Positions 1 through 5,701 of a stretch of 9,599 bases of DNA are shown piece by piece; the first letter of the stretch is position 1, and the number at the start of each line of letters is the position of its first letter. The notes under the pieces are model-generated. The model saw only the letters and a list, made by a program, of their open reading frames with translations. It was not told where the DNA came from and made no database searches. This DNA is from JBEATZ01 sp041178545 (GTDB taxonomy: Bacteria; Planctomycetota; UBA1135; UBA2386). The stretch spans positions 1 through 9,599 of the forward strand of contig JBEGVB010000149.1 of the NCBI GenBank assembly GCA_041178545.1, in the 5' to 3' direction. The position numbers and the translations under genes were made by a program.

Positions 1-1
1 G

Positions 2-415
2 CTCGGGCTGGCGCTGTTGGGCACGGCGGTCGCGAGCCTGCTGCGCGAGCGCACGTTCCGTCTCGAGGCTGCGTCCTCGCCGGTGTTGCTGGTCGCAGCC
101 GCCGTCCGCGACGCCACGGCACCCCACGAACTCGTTGCCGTGCGCTCTGCCAAGCTCGCGCACGATGCGTTCTGGGACCGGCCCAACAACCACGAGGACC
201 CGATCGTGCTGTACCACGCGCGACGGAAGGGCTGGGTGCTGCCCAGGGACGGCTGGCACCCGGACCGGTTGGGGGAACTGCGGACCCGGGGCTGCCGGGT
301 GCTCGTCGACCAGGCGGTCTGGGACCCCGCAATGCAGGTGCGCGAGTGGCTGGGCACCCATGCCAGCGAGGTCTGGGCCTCGGAGCAGGCCTCGGTCCAC
401 CGCCTCCGTCCGTGA
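2..415 (+). CDS. C-terminal part of a probable membrane glycosyltransferase (GT-C/ArnT-like), 5' end outside window
   Basis: The reading frame is open from the left edge and stops at TGA 413-415, leaving 137 residues. The first residues (LGLALLGTAVASLL) look like the end of a last transmembrane helix. A basic stretch (RERTFR) follows, then a soluble domain of about 115 residues. The domain contains a DPIVLYHARRKGW segment, the kind of motif found in the extracytoplasmic C-terminal domain of polytopic dolichyl-phosphate-mannose/ArnT-type glycosyltransferases. That family transfers sugars from lipid carriers on the outer face of the membrane. The assignment rests on this one motif and the topology, so it is tentative; another polytopic membrane protein with a soluble tail is possible. 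A second glycosyltransferase lies just downstream on the same strand, which fits a glycan or envelope context. A TTG at 17 could be read as a start, but the hydrophobic residues before it argue for a longer protein. Confidence 0.5.
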   Translation, partial: LGLALLGTAVASLLRERTFRLEAASSPVLLVAAAVRDATAPHELVAVRSAKLAHDAFWDRPNNHEDPIVLYHARRKGWVLPRDGWHPDRLGELRTRGCRVLVDQAVWDPAMQVREWLGTHASEVWASEQASVHRLRP

Positions 416-546
416 GGTCGGCGCGCTGTCTCCCCGGGCGGCGCACGTCCGCAGGGCGAGGTACCCTTCCGCGTCGGGTTCTGCCGGATCCAAGTTGGAA
501 GAAGGTGCCGGTGCCGCTCGACTCTCGCCCCCCAGCCTTCCCTCGC

Positions 547-1692
547 ATGCGTCGACTGCGGTTGTTGTATCCATGGTACGGCACCACCTCCGGCATCTCC
601 GGGTGTGCGACCCACTTCCTCGACGCCCTCGAGGCCAACCCCGAGCTGCGCGCGAGGTTTGCACCGGAACACTGGCTCACCACTGCGAATCCTGCGGTCC
701 GCCGAGCCTACCAGCGCCAGCTCTACCCGCATGTGTTCGGGAAGGTCTTGCACCGGGTCGCGACGCAGCGATGGCTCAGCACGCACGTCGTCCGGCGGTA
801 CGCGCGCTCGGCACGGTCTGGCGACGTGGCTTGGCTGTTCCCCTCGGTGGAGGCGCCCGTGTACCGCGAGATGCGCGAACGCGGCTGCTTCGTCGTGAAG
901 GAACTCATCAACACGGCGTTGGGCGCCCACCGCGATTCCCTCGTGCGGGCACACGAGGTGCTCGGCTGGGAGCCAGGGGTGCTGCCCCCGTTCCCCAACA
1001 TCGAGGAGGAGCGCCAACAGCTGCCGCACGCCCACGTGTTCTTCAGCTGCAGCCCGCAGGTCACGCGCACGTTCGTGGAGGCCGGTGCAGACCCTGCCCG
1101 CATGGTGGAGACCAGCTACGCGTGGTCGCCCGAGGAGTTCCGTCCGCGGCGCACCCCGCACGAGGGATTCCGGTTCCTGTTCGTTGCCGCGGGCAGCGTG
1201 CGCAAGGGGCTGCCACACCTGCTGCTCGCCTGGGAGCGCGCTCGCGTCGACGCGACCCTCGTCGTGGTCGGCAGGCTCGACACGGTGGTGGAACAACGCT
1301 GTGGTGCCCTGCTGCGCGGCCCGAGGATCGAGTACCACCCCTGGACGCGCGACCTCGCCGGCGTCTACTCCGGTGCCGATGCGTTCGTGTTGCCGAGCTT
1401 CGAGGAGGGCAGTCCGCTGGTCTCCTACCTGGCCCTTGCCGCAGGGTTGCCCTGCCTCATGACGCCTGAGTCCGCGGGCTGGGTGGTGCGCGACGGCATC
1501 GAGGGGCTGCATGCTCCCGCTGGCGACACCGAGGCCTGGGCACAGCTGTTGCGCCGCTGCGTCGAGGACCGCGAACTGGTGCAACGCCTCGCCGCCAACG
1601 CGGCACCGCGTGCCGCCGAGTACACCTGGGCCAAGGTGATGGAGCGCCGATGCAAGGCGTTGCTGGAGCGGCTGGCCGCGGCAGGTCAGTAG
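547..1692 (+). CDS. GT-B fold glycosyltransferase, GT4-like
   Basis: This is a predicted cytoplasmic or membrane-associated sugar transferase using a nucleotide-sugar donor, of 381 residues from ATG 547. The N-terminus (RLRLLYPWYGTTSGISG) has the beta-strand and glycine-rich loop of the acceptor domain. The donor domain starts near residue 209 with FLFVAAGSVRKG (Arg219, Lys220), followed by LVVVG, then DLAGVYSGADAFVLPSFEEGSP and ALAAGLP, the usual GT4 order. The canonical E-x7-E motif is incomplete: Glu287 is present but the second position is Leu295. Substrate cannot be read from the sequence. Start choice is uncertain: ATG 547 begins just before the first beta-strand but has no Shine-Dalgarno, whereas in-frame GTG codons at 505 and 511 lie next to GGAAGAAGG (497-505) and would add 12-14 residues. 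The gene ends in a 7-nt tail-to-tail overlap with the minus-strand gene. The partial glycosyltransferase upstream suggests a shared glycan pathway (inference). Confidence 0.8.
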   Translation: MRRLRLLYPWYGTTSGISGCATHFLDALEANPELRARFAPEHWLTTANPAVRRAYQRQLYPHVFGKVLHRVATQRWLSTHVVRRYARSARSGDVAWLFPSVEAPVYREMRERGCFVVKELINTALGAHRDSLVRAHEVLGWEPGVLPPFPNIEEERQQLPHAHVFFSCSPQVTRTFVEAGADPARMVETSYAWSPEEFRPRRTPHEGFRFLFVAAGSVRKGLPHLLLAWERARVDATLVVVGRLDTVVEQRCGALLRGPRIEYHPWTRDLAGVYSGADAFVLPSFEEGSPLVSYLALAAGLPCLMTPESAGWVVRDGIEGLHAPAGDTEAWAQLLRRCVEDRELVQRLAANAAPRAAEYTWAKVMERRCKALLERLAAAGQ

Positions 1693-2711
1693 GACCGGTA
1701 CTCGAGTGAGCCGACCAGGGCCCGCACCACGTGTTGGCGCGTGGCGCCCTGCTCCCGCAGCGCCTTCACGAAGGCCTCGCGTTCGGCGTCGACCGGGTCG
1801 CGGGCCAGGAACCGCCGGAAGCACTCGGTGACGCAGGTTGCCGGGTCCACTCCCTCCTCCGCACCCTGCGGCAGCTTGGCCTGGCCGGAGTCCAGCACGA
1901 CCTTGGCCAGCACCGAGCGCAGCGGGGCCGGGTCGGCCATGGACTGCATCGCGTTGCGCAGGTTGCGCATCTCGTCGGGGCCCGGGGTCCGTTCCAGCAG
2001 GTCCTGCCACATGCCGCGCAGGAACTGGCGCTCGTTCTTGGTGCGCGGGGTCGCCAGCATGGCCACGTAGGCGGGGGACACGAGCCAGTCGGTCAGCACG
2101 TCCCAGAACCGCTTCGGGTCGCCATGGACCACCGCGACCTCGGGTGCGTCCGCGGGCAGCGGTGCACCCAGCAGGCGCTGGTGGTGGCGGGAGAGGAGGT
2201 GGCGGGTGCAGTCGACGTGCTCCAGCACGATGCGGATCAGGTCGGCCTGGGTCTGTGCGTCGGCGCCCAGGAACCGGTCCTTCCTGCCGTCGTAGACGCG
2301 CTTGCCCGCGGCGAGGACCGGCTTGACCCGTGCGTCCTGGACCCGGTAGCCCAGGCACTGCTCGAGCACCACGGTCACGAAGGTGTCGTTGCCCGGGTTG
2401 CGCAGCGAGAACCCCGTCGAGAGCAGGATCTCGCCGAGCACCCCCCGGACGTCCATCTCGCCCTGCTGGAGCCGCGCCGGGATGCGTTCGACGGCGTCGC
2501 CACGCGGCCTGAAGTTGTCGAGCAGGAGGAAGTAGTACAACTCCTCCTCGAACCAGGCGGACATGGCCTCGCGGGAGCGGACCAACCGCTCGACCACCTG
2601 CCTCGGCTCCGCCCCGGTCAGGTTGCGCAACTCCGCCGCCGTGGGGCTCCGTTGCACCACGTCGAAGCACAGGCGGTGGAGGTGGCGGAGGCTCACCGGT
2701 TCGGCGCGCAT
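1686..2711 (-). CDS. Conserved hypothetical protein with three DUF1549/DUF1553/DUF4214-like helical repeats
   Basis: A protein of unknown function, 341 residues from ATG 2711. It has no signal peptide or membrane segment and appears mostly helical. Three copies of one unit are visible, at about residues 9-54, 230-277 and 293-341. Each has a bulky hydrophobic start, a pattern R-x-P-x-x-x-E, and an ending of the type V-x-x-L-V-x-S-x-E. Examples are FDVVQRSPTAAE, QDLLERTPGPDE and RRFLARDPVDAE. Residues 54-120 (FEEELYYFLLLDNFRP, then NPGNDTFVTVVLEQCLGYR) look like a separate conserved block. The pattern recalls DUF1549/DUF1553 proteins, common in Planctomycetota, and DUF4214; no biochemical role can be assigned. 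An in-frame ATG at 2834 would add 41 residues, but these are Gly/Arg-rich and would run through the candidate nuo promoter, so 2711 is preferred; neither start has a good Shine-Dalgarno. The gene is divergent from nuoA, and a role in respiration is not implied. Confidence 0.7.
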   Translation of the reverse strand: MRAEPVSLRHLHRLCFDVVQRSPTAAELRNLTGAEPRQVVERLVRSREAMSAWFEEELYYFLLLDNFRPRGDAVERIPARLQQGEMDVRGVLGEILLSTGFSLRNPGNDTFVTVVLEQCLGYRVQDARVKPVLAAGKRVYDGRKDRFLGADAQTQADLIRIVLEHVDCTRHLLSRHHQRLLGAPLPADAPEVAVVHGDPKRFWDVLTDWLVSPAYVAMLATPRTKNERQFLRGMWQDLLERTPGPDEMRNLRNAMQSMADPAPLRSVLAKVVLDSGQAKLPQGAEEGVDPATCVTECFRRFLARDPVDAEREAFVKALREQGATRQHVVRALVGSLEYRSY

Positions 2712-2763
2712 GGTCGGAGGATACCAGCCCATGCCACCGCGCCCACCGCGTGCCTCCACACGC

Positions 2764-2791
2764 TGGACCCCGGCGAAGGTGTCGCTAGACT
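2764..2791 (+). promoter_or_regulatory. Candidate sigma70-type promoter of the nuo operon
   Basis: TGGACC (2764-2769) matches the TTGACA -35 consensus at four of six positions. TAGACT (2786-2791) matches the TATAAT -10 consensus at four of six, including the key first T, second A and last T. The spacer is 16 bp. Transcription would begin near 2798, giving a leader of about 50 nt before the nuoA ATG. This is the only AT-containing patch in an otherwise very GC-rich gap, and it is correctly placed and oriented. No expression data can be inferred. Confidence 0.4.
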
Positions 2792-2800
2792 CTTTCGCCG
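2771..2800. repeat. 7-bp inverted repeat flanking the candidate -10 box
   Basis: CGGCGAA (2771-2777) and its exact reverse complement TTCGCCG (2794-2800) are separated by 16 bp that include the TAGACT -10 box. Two further inner positions pair as G-T and G-C. The placement suits a repressor or activator operator overlapping the promoter. In GC-rich DNA a 7-bp palindrome can also occur by chance, so the regulatory reading is only a suggestion. Confidence 0.3.
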
Positions 2801-2849
2801 CCGAAGTCGACCCCTCGCACCGATCCGGCGGCAAGGCGACGTTCCTGCC

Positions 2850-3332
2850 ATGTTGCTAGCGGCCCTCCAGACCACCGAATCCACACCGTCCACGCCCTAC
2901 GGGGCATGGCTCAGCGTGGTCGTGGTCGGGGCCCTCGCCCTGGCCGTGGTGGGCGGTGCGCTCTCCATCGTCCGCATCGTGACCCGGGTGCTCGACCGCA
3001 TCCAGGGCACCGAGACGCGCCTCAGCACGTACGAGTGCGGTGAGGAGCCGGTGGGGTCCGCCTGGTTCCGGTTCAACAACCGGTTCACGACCGTGGCCCT
3101 CACCTTCCTCGTGTTCGACGTCGAACTCGCGCTCATGCTGCCCATCCTCCCGCGTTGCCTGGAGTGGATCGGGCAGGGTCGCGGCTGGGTGGTGTTCCTC
3201 GAGGTGCTCGCCTTCGCCGGGACCCTCGGCCTCGGCCTCGCCTGGGTGGCACGGGTGGGCGGCTTCCAGTGGGACCGCGTCGTCGAACAGGTGACCCCGG
3301 ACCAGGAACCAGCAGGAGGCACCCGTGACTGA
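2850..3332 (+). CDS. nuoA: NADH-quinone oxidoreductase subunit A
   Basis: A small membrane subunit of complex I, 160 residues, that packs against NuoH near the quinone entry and the first proton path. Three membrane helices are visible at about residues 19-45, 80-101 and 112-136. The loop after helix 1 has the family signature YECGEEP (Tyr61, Cys63, Gly64), followed by RFNNRFTTVALTFLVFDVE with Asp90 and Glu92, the acidic pair conserved in the family. The in-frame ORF extends much further upstream, but that part is antisense to the minus-strand gene; ATG 2850 gives the normal start a few residues before helix 1. The ribosome site is weak (AAGG at 2833-2836, 13 nt upstream) and may be partly paired in a small hairpin. 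It is the first gene of the operon and overlaps nuoB by 8 nt. Its C-terminus (PAGGTRD) is encoded over the nuoB Shine-Dalgarno. Confidence 0.95.
   Translation: MLLAALQTTESTPSTPYGAWLSVVVVGALALAVVGGALSIVRIVTRVLDRIQGTETRLSTYECGEEPVGSAWFRFNNRFTTVALTFLVFDVELALMLPILPRCLEWIGQGRGWVVFLEVLAFAGTLGLGLAWVARVGGFQWDRVVEQVTPDQEPAGGTRD
3314..3319 (+). promoter_or_regulatory. Shine-Dalgarno of nuoB (AGGAGG)
   Basis: A perfect AGGAGG, 5 nt before GTG 3325, lies inside the last codons of nuoA and fixes the GTG as the nuoB start. It sits in a 12-mer, AGCAGGAGGCAC (3311-3322), that is repeated exactly at 4502-4513 before nuoD. Confidence 0.85.
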
Positions 3333-3957
3333 CCTTCCCGGCAACCCCAACCCGCCTTCCCCCGGCCCCTGCAAGCCCGGCAACCGGCAGGACGAGCAGG
3401 TCCACCTCACGGCAGTGGACGAGTTCCTCGCATGGGGCAAGGAGAACTCGCTCTTCTACCTCTTGTTCGCGACGGCTTGCTGCGGCATCGAGCTGATGCA
3501 GGCCGGCGGGCCCCGCTACGACGTGGACCGCCTCGGCATGATCCCGCGTGCGACCCCGCGCCAGTCCGACCTGATGATCGTGGCCGGCACCATCACCCAC
3601 AAGATGGCAGAGCGCGTGCGCATGCTCTACGACCAGATGACGGAGCCGCGCTGGGTGGTGAGCATGGGCTCCTGCGCCAACAGCGGCGGGCCGTTCAGCA
3701 AGTGGAGCTACTCGGTGCTCAACGGCATCGACAAGCACGTGCCCGTGGACGTCTACATCCCCGGCTGCCCGCCGCGGCCCGAGGCGCTCATCGACGGCGT
3801 GATGGCGTTGCGCGAGCGCGTGCGCAGGTACCGGACGCTCGGCATCCGCGACACCGTGCCGCACGTGGTGGCCGGCGCGGGCTGCGACTTCGGTTCGCAC
3901 CCTGGCAAGAGCGCGATCGAGATCGCCCGCCAACTGCCCCCGGAGGGCAAGACGTGA
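3325..3957 (+). CDS. nuoB: NADH-quinone oxidoreductase subunit B
   Basis: A peripheral-arm subunit of 210 residues that binds Fe-S cluster N2, the last electron carrier before quinone. The four expected ligands are present: Cys52 and Cys53 (ATACCGIE), Cys117 (GSCANSGG) and Cys148 (IPGCPPRPE). The conserved segment DRLGMIPRATPRQSDLMIVAGTI is split here as DRLGMIPRATP (residues 68-78) and RQSDLMIVAGTI (79-90); it also matches the family closely. About the first 25 residues (Pro/Gly-rich, with GNPNPPSPGPCKPG) are an unstructured-looking leader that varies in the family; Cys16 in it is not a cluster ligand. The start is GTG 3325, set by AGGAGG 5 nt upstream and overlapping the nuoA end by 8 nt. 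It ends in a GTGA overlap with nuoC. Confidence 0.97.
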   Translation: MTDLPGNPNPPSPGPCKPGNRQDEQVHLTAVDEFLAWGKENSLFYLLFATACCGIELMQAGGPRYDVDRLGMIPRATPRQSDLMIVAGTITHKMAERVRMLYDQMTEPRWVVSMGSCANSGGPFSKWSYSVLNGIDKHVPVDVYIPGCPPRPEALIDGVMALRERVRRYRTLGIRDTVPHVVAGAGCDFGSHPGKSAIEIARQLPPEGKT

Positions 3958-4520
3958 GCGCACTTGCGCCCGATGCCATTGCTGCCCGGGTGCAGGCCGT
4001 CTTCCCGAACGTGATCCCGTTCCGCAGCGAGAACGGCGAGCCTTGGCTCGCGGTTGCCCCTGCCGACCTGCCCGGCGTCGCCGCGCTCCTGCGCAACGAC
4101 GCTGCGCTTGCCTGCGACTGCCTCATGGACCTCACCGGCTGGGACCTGAAGGGCTACCCCGCGGTCCCGCCGTCCGACGACATCGCGGTGGTGCTGCTGC
4201 TGTTCAGCATGGCCCACCGTCACCGCGTCCAACTCGAGGTGCGTGCCCCGCGTGCGGCCTGCGAGGTGCCGAGCGTGAGTGGCCTCTGGCCCGCAGCCCT
4301 CTACTTCGAGCGCGAGGTGTTCGACCTGTTCGGCGTGACCTTCCGCGGCCACCCCTCGCTGCGCCGGATCATGACGCCCGACGACTGGGTGGGGCACCCG
4401 CTGCGCAAGGACTACGTCTACCCCTCGGAGTACCACGGCGTCGCCCACCTGCGCGAGGGCCAGCGCTTCGAGGGTGGTCCCAACCGCGGCAGTGCTGGTG
4501 CAGCAGGAGGCACGGCGTGA
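3954..4520 (+). CDS. nuoC: NADH-quinone oxidoreductase subunit C
   Basis: A peripheral-arm subunit of 188 residues, with no cofactor in the family, that supports NuoD and NuoB near the quinone site. The family signature lies in the C-terminal half: ALYFEREVFDLFGVTFRGHP, followed by LRRIM, DDW and GHPLRKDYVYP. NuoC and NuoD are separate proteins here, unlike the fused NuoCD of E. coli. The start is GTG 3954 in a GTGA overlap with the nuoB stop, with GGAGGG (3942-3947) 6 nt upstream. The C-terminal tail (about residues 165-188) is Gly/Ala-rich and ends in AAGGTA, the Gly-Gly being encoded by the nuoD Shine-Dalgarno. Confidence 0.95.
   Translation: MSALAPDAIAARVQAVFPNVIPFRSENGEPWLAVAPADLPGVAALLRNDAALACDCLMDLTGWDLKGYPAVPPSDDIAVVLLLFSMAHRHRVQLEVRAPRAACEVPSVSGLWPAALYFEREVFDLFGVTFRGHPSLRRIMTPDDWVGHPLRKDYVYPSEYHGVAHLREGQRFEGGPNRGSAGAAGGTA
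4505..4510 (+). promoter_or_regulatory. Shine-Dalgarno of nuoD (AGGAGG)
   Basis: A perfect AGGAGG, 6 nt before GTG 4517, lies within the last codons of nuoC. It supports GTG 4517 over the internal ATG codons at 4553 and 4565. It belongs to the 12-mer AGCAGGAGGCAC (4502-4513) shared with the nuoB start. Confidence 0.85.
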
Positions 4521-5701
4521 CCGTCGAGGCCACGACGCCTGCCGGCGAGCTGATGAAGCTCAGCATGGGGCCGCAGCACCCTGCGACCCACGGCGTGCTG
4601 CGCATCGTCATCGAGAGCGACGGCGAGGTCGTAGCCAACTGCACGCCGGACCACGGCTACCTGCACCGTTCGATCGAGAAGATCGGCGAGTGCGTCGAGT
4701 GGGCGATGTTCGTGCCCTACACGGACCGCGTCGACTACGTGTGCGCGATGAACGCGAACCTCGCCTACTGCGTGGCCGCCGAGCGCATCCTCGCTGCCGA
4801 CCCCGGTGCGCCCAAGGTGCCGTTCCGCGCCGAGTGCATCCGCGTGCTCGTGGCAGAGCTCAACCGCATCTCCTCGCACATGCTGGCAGTGGGTGCGATG
4901 GCGATGGACGTGGGGGCCTACACGCCGTTCCTCCACGGCATCGCCCAGCGCGAGCAGGTCAACGACATCTTCGAGCGGTTGTGCGGCCAGCGCCTCACCT
5001 ACAACTACGTGACGGTCGGCGGCGTGGCGTTCGACCTGCACCCGAGCGCACCGCAGGAGGTGCGTGCGTTCCTCGACCAGCTGGAGCGCGAGTTCGTGCG
5101 CTTCAACAAGCTCATCACCACCAACACCATCTTCCGCGACCGTTGTGCCGCAGTGGCGCCGGTCAGCGCGAAGGAAGCAGTGGCATGGGGGCTGGTCGGT
5201 CCCAACCTGCGCGGCAGCGGCGTCGACTGGGACCTGCGCCGCGACGAGCCCTACGGCATCTACGGCCAACTCGACGTGCGCGTGCCGACGGGCCAGGCGT
5301 ATGCCGGCCGCAAGGGCGTGGTGGGTGACTGCTACGACCGGTACGTCGTGCGGCTGCTCGAGGTGCGCGAGTCGATCCGCCTGTGCCGCAAGGTGCTGGA
5401 CCTGCTGCCGCCTGCTGCCGACAAGCCCAACGACCCGGTTGGGGGGCACCAGGCCGACGTGTCCAAGCTGTTGCGCAAGCCGCCCAAGGGTCGCGTGCAC
5501 GTCCGCACCGAGGCCCCGCGCGGCGAGATGGGCTACTTCATCGTGTCCAACGGCACCAAGGACCCTTGGCGCGTGCGCGTGCGCACTGGTTCGTTCACGG
5601 CCTCGGGCATCTTCCACAAGGTGATGCGCGGCATCTTCCTCGCCGACGTGGTCGCGGTGATCGGCTCGTTCGACGTCGTCGTCCCGGAGATCGACCGATG
5701 A
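4517..5701 (+). CDS. nuoD: NADH-quinone oxidoreductase subunit D (49-kDa type)
   Basis: The quinone-site subunit of the peripheral arm, 394 residues, related to the large subunit of NiFe hydrogenases. The N-terminal motif MGPQHPATHGVLR carries His25, and RVDY carries Tyr74; these correspond to the His38/Tyr87 quinone-binding pair of Thermus Nqo4. HGYLHRSIEKIGE, AELNRISSHMLA and REQVNDIFERLCGQR are further family blocks. The C-terminal block GEMGYFIVSNG ... AVIGSFDVVVPEIDR is present but departs from the usual pattern: SNG replaces SDG, and RTGSF (356-360) replaces R-x-PSF. The start is GTG 4517 (GTGA overlap with nuoC). It ends in an ATGA overlap with nuoH, whose Shine-Dalgarno (GGAGA, 5686-5690) is inside nuoD. 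In the usual bacterial operon nuoE would follow; here nuoH follows directly. Confidence 0.97.
   Translation: MTVEATTPAGELMKLSMGPQHPATHGVLRIVIESDGEVVANCTPDHGYLHRSIEKIGECVEWAMFVPYTDRVDYVCAMNANLAYCVAAERILAADPGAPKVPFRAECIRVLVAELNRISSHMLAVGAMAMDVGAYTPFLHGIAQREQVNDIFERLCGQRLTYNYVTVGGVAFDLHPSAPQEVRAFLDQLEREFVRFNKLITTNTIFRDRCAAVAPVSAKEAVAWGLVGPNLRGSGVDWDLRRDEPYGIYGQLDVRVPTGQAYAGRKGVVGDCYDRYVVRLLEVRESIRLCRKVLDLLPPAADKPNDPVGGHQADVSKLLRKPPKGRVHVRTEAPRGEMGYFIVSNGTKDPWRVRVRTGSFTASGIFHKVMRGIFLADVVAVIGSFDVVVPEIDR

Larger units (their letters stand above)
2712..2849. other. Divergent intergenic region between the minus-strand gene and nuoA
   Basis: This 138-bp gap separates two divergently oriented genes and must hold the start signals for at least the nuo operon, since no other promoter-sized gap occurs before the right edge. 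It contains a sigma70-like promoter pointing toward nuoA and a 7-bp inverted repeat around its -10 box. A short imperfect hairpin (GGCA-a-GG with CCTGCC, 2830-2849) lies immediately before the nuoA ATG. I see no equally convincing promoter for the minus-strand gene. Confidence 0.6.

Noticed and set aside
462..467. TACCCT as a -10 box for the glycosyltransferase gene
   Set aside because: It matches the consensus at only three of six positions and has no acceptable -35 element at a suitable distance.
346..546. N-terminal extension of the glycosyltransferase to ATG 346
   Set aside because: It would overlap the upstream gene by 70 nt and add a Pro/Arg-rich segment without family similarity; the first beta-strand begins right after ATG 547.
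1731..2849. Upstream extension of the nuoA frame giving a protein of 533 residues
   Set aside because: The extra part is antisense to the minus-strand gene and has a low-complexity shadow composition; NuoA is complete from ATG 2850.
3133..3963. Long minus-strand open frame across nuoA/nuoB
   Set aside because: It is antisense to genes with unmistakable family motifs; its His/Arg/Ala-rich translation is what GC-rich third positions produce on the opposite strand.
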